The translations under genes and the position numbers were made by a program. From Thalassotalea sp. ND16A (GTDB lineage Bacteria; Pseudomonadota; Gammaproteobacteria; Enterobacterales; Alteromonadaceae), in contig NZ_JQDZ01000105.1 of the NCBI RefSeq assembly GCF_000764205.1, positions 1-37,358 of the forward strand: a stretch of 37,358 bases of DNA, written 5' to 3'. Each line of letters opens with the position of its first letter. Position 1 is the first letter of the stretch. Of the stretch, positions 14,401 through 23,621 are shown one piece after another. Under the pieces are notes generated by a model. That model was not told the DNA's origin, did no database searches, and saw only the letters and a list, made by a program, of their open reading frames with translations.

Positions 14401-15504
14401 GTGAAAGTATTAGTGACAGGTGGCGCCGGTTTTATCGGATCTGCCGTTATTCGCCATATCATTGAAAATACCAATGATAGTGTAGTTAATGTCGATAAAT
14501 TAACCTATGCGGGTAATTTAGAATCGCTGCAGTGTATTTCCAACGACCAACGCTATGCATTTGAACAAGTCGATATATGTAATAGAGCGGAACTAGATCG
14601 AGTTTTTGAACAGCATCAACCCGATATTGTTATGCACCTTGCTGCAGAAAGTCACGTTGATCGTTCTATCGATGGTCCGGCTGAATTTATCGATACCAAC
14701 ATCATTGGTACCTATAACTTACTGGAAGCTGCTCGAAGCTACTGGAACTTATTATCGGATGATTCAAAAGCAAAATTTAAGTTCCATCATATTTCTACCG
14801 ATGAAGTTTTTGGTGATTTGGATGGGCCAGACGATTTATTTACTGAAGAATCTTCTTATGCTCCCAGTTCTCCTTATTCGGCATCAAAAGCGGCAAGTGA
14901 TCATTTAGTTAGAGCATGGCAAAGAACATATGGCTTACCAACGATATTGTCAAATTGTTCTAATAACTATGGACCATACCATTTCCCGGAAAAACTAATA
15001 CCATTAGTCATTTTAAATGCGTTAGAAGCTAAGCCTTTGCCCGTATATGGTGATGGTCTACAAGTGAGGGATTGGCTATTTGTTGAAGATCACGCCAGGG
15101 CTTTGTTTTTAATCGCAACAAATGGTAAAGAGGGTGAAACCTACAATATTGGTGGTCACAATGAAAAAACCAACATTGATGTGGTTAACACCATTTGTGA
15201 ATTACTGGAGGAATTAGTCCCAAGTAAAAGTAATAGCGCTTTTAACCATTATGAGGGTGAAGCTGATTCAGTAACAAAAACATCTTATAAGGATTTAATC
15301 ACCTTTGTAGAAGATCGCCCTGGTCATGATATACGTTATGCCATTGACGCATCGAAACTCGAACGTGAGCTTGGCTGGAAGCCAGAAGAAAGCTTTGAGT
15401 CGGGGATACGAAAAACGGTGCAATGGTATCTCGAGAACAAGTCTTGGTGGAACCGGGTATTAGATGGTTCTTACGCGATGGAAAGGTTAGGGACTAAAAC
15501 TTAA
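14401..15504 (+). CDS. rfbB: dTDP-glucose 4,6-dehydratase RmlB
   Basis: Converts dTDP-glucose to dTDP-4-keto-6-deoxyglucose in the cytoplasm. It shows the NAD-binding [10 protein letters not shown] motif at residues 7-16 and the signature [12 protein letters not shown]. The catalytic Tyr159-x3-Lys163 lies in [12 protein letters not shown], and [15 protein letters not shown] is also present. Length (367 aa) is typical. The start is GTG at 14401 with an AAGG Shine-Dalgarno. It is followed closely by rmlA; rmlC and rmlD are absent, so the product feeds a pathway other than rhamnose, most simply the adjacent aminotransferase. Confidence 0.95.
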   Translation: MKVLVTGGAGFIGSAVIRHIIENTNDSVVNVDKLTYAGNLESLQCISNDQRYAFEQVDICNRAELDRVFEQHQPDIVMHLAAESHVDRSIDGPAEFIDTNIIGTYNLLEAARSYWNLLSDDSKAKFKFHHISTDEVFGDLDGPDDLFTEESSYAPSSPYSASKAASDHLVRAWQRTYGLPTILSNCSNNYGPYHFPEKLIPLVILNALEAKPLPVYGDGLQVRDWLFVEDHARALFLIATNGKEGETYNIGGHNEKTNIDVVNTICELLEELVPSKSNSAFNHYEGEADSVTKTSYKDLITFVEDRPGHDIRYAIDASKLERELGWKPEESFESGIRKTVQWYLENKSWWNRVLDGSYAMERLGTKT

Positions 15505-15518
15505 CAATGGAAGAAACA

Positions 15519-16394
15519 ATGAATACAAATAGGAAAGGTATTATTTTAGCCGGTGGTTCAGGCTCTCGTCTTTACCCGATAACTAAAGGTATATCTAAAC
15601 AGCTTTTACCCATTTATGATAAGCCAATGATTTTCTATCCTCTTTCCGTGTTGATGCTTGCCGGCATTAGAGAAATATTAATCATTACTACGCCTGAGGA
15701 TAAAGCCGGTTTTGTCCGCTTGCTCGGTGATGGTAGCCAGTTTGGTATTGAACTAACCTATGAAGTTCAACCAAGTCCTGATGGTTTGGCACAAGCTTTT
15801 ATTATCGGTGAAGAATTTATTGGTGACGACAATGTTTGTCTAGTCCTTGGCGATAACATTTATTTTGGTCAGGGGTTTTCACCAAAATTATTAAAGGCTG
15901 CAAGTAGAGAATCTGGAGCGACAGTATTTGGCTATCAAGTTAAAGATCCTGAGCGCTTTGGTGTCGTTGAATTTGATGAACATAAAAAAGCCATTTCAAT
16001 TGAAGAGAAGCCGTTAAAAGCAAAGTCAAACTTTGCCGTTACGGGCTTATATTTCTACGATAATCAAGTGGTAGAAATCGCTAAAAGCATCACTCCTTCA
16101 GCTCGAGGAGAATTGGAGATTACCTGTGTAAATAATGAATATTTAGCACGTGGTGAATTAAATGTTGAATTGTTAGGGCGTGGTTTTGCATGGTTAGACA
16201 CCGGAACTTATGACAGTCTGATGGATGCTGGCCAATACGTACAAACGATTGAACACCGTCAAGGATTTAAAATAGCTTGCCTTGAAGAAATTGCCTTTAA
16301 TCAAGGTTGGTTAACAGCAAAGCAAATAAAAGAAATAGCCCAACATTTAATGAAAAATTCTTATGGTGAATATTTAATGAGTTTAATAAATTAG
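15519..16394 (+). CDS. rfbA: Glucose-1-phosphate thymidylyltransferase RmlA
   Basis: Makes dTDP-glucose from glucose-1-phosphate and dTTP. The signature [11 protein letters not shown] and the downstream [17 protein letters not shown] are near the N-terminus. [13 protein letters not shown] and the EEKP...VTGLYFYD segments are also family hallmarks. The normal length is about 290 aa. An ATG at 15507 is in frame, but GGAAG immediately upstream of the ATG at 15519 makes the latter the better start and gives the usual short N-terminus ([13 protein letters not shown]). It lies 14 bases after rmlB and one base before the aminotransferase. Confidence 0.95.
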   Translation: MNTNRKGIILAGGSGSRLYPITKGISKQLLPIYDKPMIFYPLSVLMLAGIREILIITTPEDKAGFVRLLGDGSQFGIELTYEVQPSPDGLAQAFIIGEEFIGDDNVCLVLGDNIYFGQGFSPKLLKAASRESGATVFGYQVKDPERFGVVEFDEHKKAISIEEKPLKAKSNFAVTGLYFYDNQVVEIAKSITPSARGELEITCVNNEYLARGELNVELLGRGFAWLDTGTYDSLMDAGQYVQTIEHRQGFKIACLEEIAFNQGWLTAKQIKEIAQHLMKNSYGEYLMSLIN

Positions 16395-16395
16395 C

Positions 16396-17472
16396 ATGAT
16401 TGCATTAAATAGCCCTTTAAAACCAGATCTTAAAAAAATTCAAAAATACCTTGAACAAGTCAACGACAACGGTTGGTTTACTAATTTTGGTCCGTTGCAT
16501 AATGAGCTTACGGCTAAGCTTGAAGACTATCTGGGCGTTAAAAACTTATTGTTAGTCAACAATGGTACATCGGCTTTACAAGTTGCAGCTAAAACTTTAG
16601 GCACCGAATCTATTTTATCTACACCCTTTAGTTTTGTGGCAACGGCAAGTGCATTTATGTGGCAAAAAGATGACGTTGCGTTCGCCGACATTAACCGAAA
16701 CAGTTACAACCTATGCCCAATAGCAATCGATGATGCTTATAGAAAAGGCTGTAAAGCCGACACTGTAGTTGCAACACATGTTTATGGTAATCCTTGTGAT
16801 GTAGAGGCATTTGATGAGTTAAGTGAAAATAAAAATATTAAAATAATTTATGATGCCGCGCATGCTTTTGGTATCAAAATTGGCAATGACTCAGTCCTTA
16901 ACTATGGCGATGCCAGTACCTTAAGTTTTCATGCAACGAAAGTCTTTCATACTATTGAAGGGGGGGCCGTTGTTTTTAAAGATAAAGCGAATTTTGATAA
17001 AGCCAAAGAATTAATAAACTTTGGGATACAAGCGACTAATGAAATCATTGATGTTGGTATAAATGCCAAGTTAAATGAATACCAAGCTGCCGTTGGCTTA
17101 GTGAATTTAGACGAAATGGACAATGTTTTACATCATAGAGCCGGCTTGTTTCATGCGTATTGTATTGGCTTACAAGAGATTGTTGAAATTCCATCATGGC
17201 ACCCTCAAGCTAACGTCAACGGTGCCTATATGCCAATTAAATTGGCAAATTATAATCAACTGATAAAAGTGACCGAGATTTTGAAGGAGAATAACATTCA
17301 GAGTCGACATTATTTTTCACCGTCGTTAGATAAAATCTTTGTCGACAATTTCAATTATGGGACTGTGAATTGCCATCAGGTTTGTGCAGGGATTTTGTGT
17401 CTACCTATGCATGCGCATATGTCTTTAGCCGATGTTGCTAAAGTAATCACTATTATCAAAAAGGCGTTATAA
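16396..17472 (+). CDS. DegT/DnrJ/EryC1 family sugar aminotransferase
   Basis: PLP-dependent aminotransferase for nucleotide-linked keto sugars. The internal-aldimine lysine is Lys182 in SFHATKVFHTIEGGAVV. Other family features are VNNGTSALQVA, STPFSFVATASAF, the aspartate of IIYDAAHAFG, and the C-terminal RHYFSPSLDKI. Placed directly after rmlB-rmlA, it probably aminates dTDP-4-keto-6-deoxyglucose. Since no 3,4-ketoisomerase (FdtA/QdtA) is present, amination at C4 (VioA/WecE-like, giving Qui4N or Fuc4N) is the simplest reading. The exact stereochemistry cannot be read from sequence alone. The intergenic gap on either side is one base, so translation is coupled. Confidence 0.88.
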   Translation: MIALNSPLKPDLKKIQKYLEQVNDNGWFTNFGPLHNELTAKLEDYLGVKNLLLVNNGTSALQVAAKTLGTESILSTPFSFVATASAFMWQKDDVAFADINRNSYNLCPIAIDDAYRKGCKADTVVATHVYGNPCDVEAFDELSENKNIKIIYDAAHAFGIKIGNDSVLNYGDASTLSFHATKVFHTIEGGAVVFKDKANFDKAKELINFGIQATNEIIDVGINAKLNEYQAAVGLVNLDEMDNVLHHRAGLFHAYCIGLQEIVEIPSWHPQANVNGAYMPIKLANYNQLIKVTEILKENNIQSRHYFSPSLDKIFVDNFNYGTVNCHQVCAGILCLPMHAHMSLADVAKVITIIKKAL

Positions 17473-17473
17473 A

Positions 17474-18163
17474 ATGATTGTTGGCGTCATGCAACCTTAT
17501 TTGTTTCCATACCTTGGTTATTATCAATTAGTACACCATTGCAGCCATTTCGTCTTCTATGATGATGTGAACTTTATCAAAGGTGGCTACATAAATAGAA
17601 ATAATATTTTATCGAATGGTAACAAACAATTGTTCACATTACCTGTGGTACAAGCTTCGAGTTTTAAAAAAATTAATTCCCTTGATTTTCAGCTCAATAG
17701 TAAAAAAATAATAAAAACCATAGAGCAAGCATATTCTAAAAGTCCTTATTTTAATGACGTTATGCCATTGATTACAAATATTTTAAATTCATCAAACCGC
17801 AATGTATCCTCAATGGCAAGTGACTCTATAGTTCAAGTGTTTGAATATTTGGGGGTTGAAAAGGCGTTCTATCATTCGAGTAAACTTGAATATAATCGAG
17901 AACAAAGTGCGGCGGATAAATTGTACGCTATCTGCGATGTTTTTAATGCGAATAAATACTGCAATTCATTAGGGGGGCAGACTCTTTATTCTAAAAGTGA
18001 CTTTCTTGAGAAGGGAATAGATTTGTCTTTTATTAAAATGAATTCAATTAATTATTCACAAGGAAAGAATGAGTTTGTAGACCACTTATCTATGATTGAT
18101 GTGTTGATGTGGAATTCCAAAGAAGAAATCATTGAGCTTTTAGGCCAATATCAAATTAAATAA
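17474..18163 (+). CDS. WbqC-like family protein
   Basis: The opening MIVGVMQPYLFPYLGYYQL, followed by HFVFYDDVNFIKGGYINRN, is characteristic of the WbqC-like family, which is common in O-antigen and capsule loci next to DegT aminotransferases. It is cytoplasmic, without membrane segments, and of usual length (229 aa). The biochemical role of the family is not established to my knowledge. The gene context (one base after the aminotransferase) suggests that it acts on the amino sugar, for example in N-modification, but that is inference. Confidence 0.85.
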   Translation: MIVGVMQPYLFPYLGYYQLVHHCSHFVFYDDVNFIKGGYINRNNILSNGNKQLFTLPVVQASSFKKINSLDFQLNSKKIIKTIEQAYSKSPYFNDVMPLITNILNSSNRNVSSMASDSIVQVFEYLGVEKAFYHSSKLEYNREQSAADKLYAICDVFNANKYCNSLGGQTLYSKSDFLEKGIDLSFIKMNSINYSQGKNEFVDHLSMIDVLMWNSKEEIIELLGQYQIK

Positions 18164-18188
18164 TAGAAAATATGAGAATAATGTCTTT

Positions 18189-19160
18189 ATGAAAAATGTT
18201 TTAGTAATAGGTGCTTCGGGTAGCATTGGCTCTGGATTAATAGAAGAAATATCAACGATACATAAGGTAACAGGGACTTTTTTAAATTCAGCATTAAAAA
18301 ATGACAATATCACTAAAGTCCAACTCGATATCACTAAAACCGAGTCTTTTGATAATTTAGAAGGTGGCTATGATACGGTGGTTTTGATTGCTGGTGCAAT
18401 GCCTGCTGCAATGAGTGGCTATGATCAAAATTTGTATATCGACGTTAATGTTAAGGGAACTCTTAATGTTTTAGAGTACTGCCGTAAAAACAACATAAAA
18501 AAAATAATATATGTGATGACATTTTCCGATGTTAGCGGCGCGTTTTACACCGGTGTCCCCATTGTTGAAACGGACTCAAGAACCTTAACTTATACAGGTG
18601 ACCACGCGGTTTATGCCATTTCTAAAGTTACCGCTTGTGAATTGTTGGAACACTATCATCAAGAATATGGTTTACAGACGATAACGTTCAGAATACCTAC
18701 GGTTTATTGCTGTGATGATAATGTAGATTATCATGTGGATGGCGAGTTAAAGACGAAAGCTTATATCAAGATGATTCGTTCAATTATTCAAAAACAACAG
18801 ATCGAGTTATGGGGTGACATCAATAACTCTAAAGATATGCCCTATATTAAAGACTTTGCAGTTTTAATTGAAAAAGCTATTCGTCATGAAACGGCACAAG
18901 GCTTGTTTAATGCGGGTACGGGCAAACCGGTTTCGTTACAGAGTTTTGTTGATGCTATTATCAAGGTTTTTGCAAACGGCAAGGAAATAAAAATCAGCTA
19001 TCGACCGGATCAGCCTTCACAACCCAATTTTACTTTTGATATGAACAAAACTAAGGACACTTTTGACTATCAGCCTAAATATGATGTTGTACAAATGCTT
19101 GAACATATTAAAAATAACACTCCCAATGGCATACTAATACCAGAACTTAAACATGACTAA
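18189..19160 (+). CDS. NAD-dependent epimerase/dehydratase (extended SDR)
   Basis: The protein begins with a Rossmann nucleotide-binding motif, VIGASGSIGSGLIEE. It contains the catalytic Tyr142-x3-Lys146 in VYAISKVTACELLEHY and the substrate-domain segment TFRIPTVYCCDDNVDYH. Length (323 aa) is normal for sugar-nucleotide epimerases, dehydratases or reductases. Its place after the WbqC-like gene suggests that it belongs to the same dTDP-sugar branch, perhaps as a 4-keto reductase or epimerase, but the precise reaction is unknown. Its 3' end overlaps the next gene by 8 bases. Confidence 0.83.
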   Translation: MKNVLVIGASGSIGSGLIEEISTIHKVTGTFLNSALKNDNITKVQLDITKTESFDNLEGGYDTVVLIAGAMPAAMSGYDQNLYIDVNVKGTLNVLEYCRKNNIKKIIYVMTFSDVSGAFYTGVPIVETDSRTLTYTGDHAVYAISKVTACELLEHYHQEYGLQTITFRIPTVYCCDDNVDYHVDGELKTKAYIKMIRSIIQKQQIELWGDINNSKDMPYIKDFAVLIEKAIRHETAQGLFNAGTGKPVSLQSFVDAIIKVFANGKEIKISYRPDQPSQPNFTFDMNKTKDTFDYQPKYDVVQMLEHIKNNTPNGILIPELKHD

Positions 19161-19827
19161 TATGATAAGAAAACTAGCAGACAAACTTTTTATTAATCGT
19201 ATTAAGGTGCACAGAAAACAAAAAATATTTTGTATCGGATTAAACAAAACCGGTACTACTTCGGTTAATGCCGCCTGGCACGAGTTAGGGATAATTGTTG
19301 GCGATGAGTACAGCGCTAAAAAACTTTTTGATCCCTGGCGAGAAGGGAATTTCAACCCTATTATAAACTATTGTAAATCTGCCCAGGCATTTCAAGATTC
19401 TCCATTTTCGTTTCCTGAAACTTATAAGGCTTTAGATAAAGCTTTTCCGGGCAGTAAATTTATTCTAACCGTTCGAGATGACGCTGAGCAATGGTATAGC
19501 TCGATAACCCGATTTCATGCAAAAATGTGGGGCCAGGGCCGTATACCGACAAAGGCTGATTTAATGAATGCGGTAAATGGCTATAAAGGTCGCCCCTGGT
19601 TAGTCAATAGAGCGTTATTTGGTACCCCTGAAAATGATCCTTATAATAAAGACATTTTGATAAATTTTTATGCTAAATATAATTTAGATGTAAAAACCTA
19701 CTTTGCAGGTAGGAGCAATGATTTTTTAGTGTTGAATTTGAAAGATAAAAACTCCTATAAAACCTTTTGTCACTTTATCAATGAGGTACCTATTGGTGAA
19801 GATTTTCCATGGAAGAATAAAACCTAA
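19153..19827 (+). CDS. Sulfotransferase-family protein (first of two)
   Basis: Small P-loop sulfotransferase-like protein. The 5'-phosphosulfate-binding loop GLNKTGTTS is at residues 29-37. A predicted 3'-phosphate-binding segment follows at FILTVRDDAEQWYSSI (Arg108, Ser116/117). FPGSKFILTVRD is characteristic of the family. If active it would transfer sulfate from PAPS to a sugar hydroxyl. No signal peptide is present, so it is probably cytoplasmic and acts before export. The start overlaps the preceding gene by 8 bases; an ATG three codons later is possible. No PAPS synthesis genes lie in the window. Confidence 0.75.
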   Translation: MTNMIRKLADKLFINRIKVHRKQKIFCIGLNKTGTTSVNAAWHELGIIVGDEYSAKKLFDPWREGNFNPIINYCKSAQAFQDSPFSFPETYKALDKAFPGSKFILTVRDDAEQWYSSITRFHAKMWGQGRIPTKADLMNAVNGYKGRPWLVNRALFGTPENDPYNKDILINFYAKYNLDVKTYFAGRSNDFLVLNLKDKNSYKTFCHFINEVPIGEDFPWKNKT

Positions 19828-19917
19828 CTTTCTTCAACAGTCGTTTTCATTTAAGCGCAAGCCATTAACATATTCGTTTTAATCTTTTATTAATCTCATT
19901 AACTTTACGGGGGGGTA

Positions 19918-20931
19918 ATGAAAAAAATAATAGTGCATTTAGGGTTGCCTAAAACAGCAACCACAACGCTACAACACCATCTTTTTCAAAACTTGCATGA
20001 GCAAGGAAAAATTAATTATCTGGGCAAAATAATTGATTTCGACCCAAATACTGGACAGCCTACTTTCAGAAATAATAAAGGCGGTGTTATAAGAGCGGCG
20101 TGTGAAGGAAAACTTGCTGGCGATTCATCGGATGAATTGGATCACCTTTTAGACGAACAGTTAGTCAATGTATATAGTGATGAAGGGATAATGGTTTGCT
20201 ACCCTTTTGAAGAGAATATTTCACTTAGTGAGAAGATATTAAATTTAAAAGAGTTTTTAAAAGATTATGATGTAACTATTCTCGTTTCCCTGCGCAATCA
20301 AGTCGACTACTTCTACTCGCTTTATATACAATTTTTTTCACAGTATTTTAAATTTAACAAAGATTATAATTCGTTTGAAAAATATAGCGAATTGTACCTA
20401 AAAAATAAAAAAGACATGTTATTTGAATCATTTGATTATTCAAATGTATTAGTTAACTTGTTTGAAAACTTTAATACCAAGGTCATTATTTTCGAGGATT
20501 TAAAACACGATAGTGCACAATATTATGACGATTTGTCAAAACTTTTTAGTGTTGAATTAACTGAAATAAAAGATTTGATGGAAGATAAGCATGAGAACAG
20601 TAAAAATAACAGTAAAACTGGAACCTATACCTCTTTTTCATTGGCTTCTTTTCTTCCTCGAATAAAAGAAATATGTTCAAAAAATCAAAAGCTATACGAT
20701 TTATCGAAACGGATTTTTAATGCTGAAATACTTAACTTAAAATTCCTATTTAATCGAAAAATTAATGCATTTGATAAACATCATAAAAAACCTAGCGCTA
20801 ATGAGCTTGCCCGGCTAGAAAAGCATTTACTTTTTCCTGAAAGCTTTACCGCCAGTAGATATAATTTATGTAAAGACAAGCTTGTAAAATATGGCTATAT
20901 GCAAAAAAATATTACTGAACCAGAAGAATAA
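19918..20931 (+). CDS. Sulfotransferase-like P-loop protein (second of two)
   Basis: The N-terminal VHLGLPKTATTTLQHHLF contains a sulfotransferase-type phosphosulfate loop, with Lys12 and Thr13-Thr17. A candidate 3'-phosphate-binding segment, LVSLRNQVDYFYSLYIQ, carries Arg126 and Ser134. The C-terminal half (about 200-337) is Lys/Asn-rich and not recognisable. At 337 aa it is longer than, and clearly not a duplicate of, the preceding sulfotransferase. A run of seven G residues just upstream of the ATG acts as the Shine-Dalgarno. The next gene begins 8 bases later. A role in sulfating the polysaccharide is inference from fold and context. Confidence 0.7.
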   Translation: MKKIIVHLGLPKTATTTLQHHLFQNLHEQGKINYLGKIIDFDPNTGQPTFRNNKGGVIRAACEGKLAGDSSDELDHLLDEQLVNVYSDEGIMVCYPFEENISLSEKILNLKEFLKDYDVTILVSLRNQVDYFYSLYIQFFSQYFKFNKDYNSFEKYSELYLKNKKDMLFESFDYSNVLVNLFENFNTKVIIFEDLKHDSAQYYDDLSKLFSVELTEIKDLMEDKHENSKNNSKTGTYTSFSLASFLPRIKEICSKNQKLYDLSKRIFNAEILNLKFLFNRKINAFDKHHKKPSANELARLEKHLLFPESFTASRYNLCKDKLVKYGYMQKNITEPEE

Positions 20932-20939
20932 TTAATTCG

Positions 20940-22400
20940 ATGCAGGATATTAACCGAAAAATTACAATAGGAGCTGTTTGGAATTTAGTGGGACTGTTGA
21001 CCACTCATGGCTCTGGCATGTTATTTACATTAATCTTAGCTAGTCTATTATCCCCTGAATCGTTCGGCCTTATCGCCATGGCTACCATTTGCTTTCAATT
21101 AGCAAACGCGATAACACAATCAGGCTTAGGCCAAGCCGTAATTCAAAGTAAATCGATCACTGAAAAAGATCTAAATACAGTATTTTATGTAAACATTGCA
21201 TTTAGCCTTATCACCTACGCTTTATTATTTGCCAGCGCGCCTTATATTGCATCTTTTTATAATCAACCAGAGCTGAGTAACCTTTTAAAGGTTGCTGGTG
21301 TTGTTGTTGTGATAAATGCATTGAAAGTGGTGCAAATATCAATACTTAGTCGGCAAATGAACTTCAAATTGCAAACGATAGCTAATTCACTTGGAATGCT
21401 TATTTCTGGTGGTGTTGCTATATATTTGGCTTATTGTGACTTTGGAGTATATGCCCTAGTAGCACAAATGCTGGTATCTAGTTTTGTTTCTACATTATTC
21501 CTCTGGTTTGGAAGCGCTTGGCGTCCATCCTTTATGTTCTGTTTCGAATCATTTAAACGATTGTTCAGTTTTGGTGCTAGCGTACTTGCTGAAGGGATAA
21601 CCGGAGTTTTATTTCAAAATTCATATATTTTAATAATAGGCCGTTTTTTTAGTGTTGAGGTTACAGGGTATTATTTTATAGCAAGAAAAATTAGTAGTAT
21701 TATCGCTGAGCAGCTAACGAGATCTGTTGAGCAATCGGCCTTTCCTGCACTATCAACCCTACAAGAAAATAATGAAAATTTAAGGGTGAAATATAGACAA
21801 ATTATTCAAATACTAATGTTTGTGATTTCACCGTTATTGCTTTTTTTATCCGTTTGTTCTCCGCTATTATTGGAATTTATCTTAGGGGAAGAATGGAAGC
21901 CCGCGGGTACATATATGCAATTATTATGTTTGTTGGGCGTTTTACGTCCTTTGCACTCACTTAATGTAAACCTTTTATTGGTAAAGGGCTATTCCAACAT
22001 CATGTTTAAAGTGGGGCTGGTTAAAAAAACCATAAATTTAATTTTATTATTTTTAACCATACCTTTTGGTATTAAAGGCATCATAATAGGGCAAATAGTA
22101 GGGTCATTAATTGGGCTGATCCCGAATACATATTACACGGTGAAACTCATAAATTATAGTTTGAAAGAACAATTGTTAGATGCCATAAAACCGCTGCTTT
22201 TAGCCGTTATAGCGTCCTGTTTTGTTTGGCTCTTTATCACTTTTTTGTATATTAACCCATTGTTAAAAGTGATAATTGCAACTGGCTTAGGTGCTGTGAT
22301 ATATATACTCACTAGTTACCTTTTTAAATGTGAAGGTTTTTTGTTAATTCAACGTAAATTTTCCAGCCGCATAAAACTACCTTTTAATTTAAGCATTTGA
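20940..22400 (+). CDS. Wzx-type lipid-linked oligosaccharide flippase
   Basis: A 486-residue polytopic membrane protein with about 12-14 hydrophobic segments, of the polysaccharide-transporter (MATE-like) superfamily. The opening ITIGAVWNLVGLLTTHGSGM and LLSPESFGLIAMATICFQLANAITQSGLGQAVIQ are typical of Wzx/TuaB/WcaK-type flippases. It would move the undecaprenyl-diphosphate-linked repeat unit from the cytoplasmic to the periplasmic face. Its presence together with a Wzy-like protein and Wzz indicates Wzx/Wzy-dependent assembly, not an ABC transporter route. Confidence 0.9.
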   Translation: MQDINRKITIGAVWNLVGLLTTHGSGMLFTLILASLLSPESFGLIAMATICFQLANAITQSGLGQAVIQSKSITEKDLNTVFYVNIAFSLITYALLFASAPYIASFYNQPELSNLLKVAGVVVVINALKVVQISILSRQMNFKLQTIANSLGMLISGGVAIYLAYCDFGVYALVAQMLVSSFVSTLFLWFGSAWRPSFMFCFESFKRLFSFGASVLAEGITGVLFQNSYILIIGRFFSVEVTGYYFIARKISSIIAEQLTRSVEQSAFPALSTLQENNENLRVKYRQIIQILMFVISPLLLFLSVCSPLLLEFILGEEWKPAGTYMQLLCLLGVLRPLHSLNVNLLLVKGYSNIMFKVGLVKKTINLILLFLTIPFGIKGIIIGQIVGSLIGLIPNTYYTVKLINYSLKEQLLDAIKPLLLAVIASCFVWLFITFLYINPLLKVIIATGLGAVIYILTSYLFKCEGFLLIQRKFSSRIKLPFNLSI

Positions 22401-22481
22401 CCCGTTACTCTGCGGAGTGCTTTAGGGGCTTATTCGCTCTTATTGGCAATGCGAACTACTTATGTGTAACAACATTACGAG

Positions 22482-23528
22482 TTGAAAAAAATGATTTTTA
22501 AATCTGAATCCGATATAACCAAGGGATGGGAAAAAAATAAGAACATCCCCGCAGTCAGTATCTGTTGTATCACTTATAATCAAGAAAAATACATTGCTAA
22601 AGCCTTAGATGGTTTTCTTATGCAGGAAACAAATTTTCCTTTTGAAATTCTTATTCATGATGATGCTTCAACCGACAGAACTACCGAAATTGTATTAAAT
22701 TACAAAAACAAATACCCCAATATTATAAAAACAGTTATTCAAACTGAAAATCAATACTCTCAGAACCCCATTATTTCGCCAAGATTTTTGTGGCCGATAG
22801 CCGCTGGAAGTTATATCGCGTTGTGTGAAGGTGATGATTTTTGGGTTGCTAAAACAAAATTGCAAATGCAATTTGATTTTTTAGAACAAAATAAGAACCT
22901 TGGGTTTTGTTTTACCCCGGCAGTTGAAGTTGATAGAGATTCAAATGAAGGAAGTAAATTTTGCGATTATGGCAAACAGTCAAAACAATTTACCGTTGGT
23001 GAAGTGATAAGAGGTGGGGGAGGATTTTGTCCAACACCATCATTATTTCTCAGAACTGAAGCATGTAAAACAATACCTCAATGGTTATTAACCAATGCAC
23101 CTGTGGGAGACTATTATATACAGATTTTTGCCGCATGTGGATTGGCGGGATCCGGCTATCTTCCAACGGTTACTGCCGCTTATCGGGTTTCTGCTGAAGG
23201 CTCTTGGTCAAGCAACCTAAAACAGTTAAAAAAAGCAGAGATAGAAAAATTAGCATCAAGTCATATATATTGCCTGGATAAACTCTATCAATCGCACGCC
23301 AATTTGCCATTAAATGATATTGAGTTCGCTAAAGCCAAAGAGTTATCTGTTTGTGCCGTTTTAGCGTTAAATTCAAAAGAATTTAAACTTTTTGATAAAC
23401 TTATTGTTGAAAGCTGGTTAGCCAGTGAGCAAATTAATTTAAAACAATTGATTTTATATAAATTTAGAAAATATTCCGTTGCTTTAAGAGCTCTACTTTT
23501 GTTAAAGAATCGTGTTTTCCCATTTTAA
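22482..23528 (+). CDS. Family 2 glycosyltransferase
   Basis: A GT-A fold glycosyltransferase begins at VSICCITYNQEKYIAKAL. It has the nucleotide-binding aspartates Asp60-Asp61 in ILIHDDASTDRT and an EGDDFW acidic motif at 116-121 for metal and donor binding. No membrane segment is present, so it acts at the inner face of the inner membrane on the lipid-linked acceptor. Donor and linkage cannot be deduced. The open frame starts at TTG 22482; the ATG at 22491, three codons in, is an equally good start. It is separated from the flippase gene by about 80 bases. Confidence 0.88.
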   Translation: MKKMIFKSESDITKGWEKNKNIPAVSICCITYNQEKYIAKALDGFLMQETNFPFEILIHDDASTDRTTEIVLNYKNKYPNIIKTVIQTENQYSQNPIISPRFLWPIAAGSYIALCEGDDFWVAKTKLQMQFDFLEQNKNLGFCFTPAVEVDRDSNEGSKFCDYGKQSKQFTVGEVIRGGGGFCPTPSLFLRTEACKTIPQWLLTNAPVGDYYIQIFAACGLAGSGYLPTVTAAYRVSAEGSWSSNLKQLKKAEIEKLASSHIYCLDKLYQSHANLPLNDIEFAKAKELSVCAVLALNSKEFKLFDKLIVESWLASEQINLKQLILYKFRKYSVALRALLLLKNRVFPF

Positions 23529-23621
23529 CTTGCACCTCTTAATATTCGTTGTTGTAGATGGCATTGTTTGGTTCTAAATCTAAATTATTAGCTGTGTAAA
23601 AACGAAAAATATGAAAAAATT

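Noticed and set aside
14401-16394. Rhamnose pathway from rmlB and rmlA
   Set aside because: rmlC and rmlD are missing and an aminotransferase follows directly, so dTDP-rhamnose is not the expected product of this cluster.
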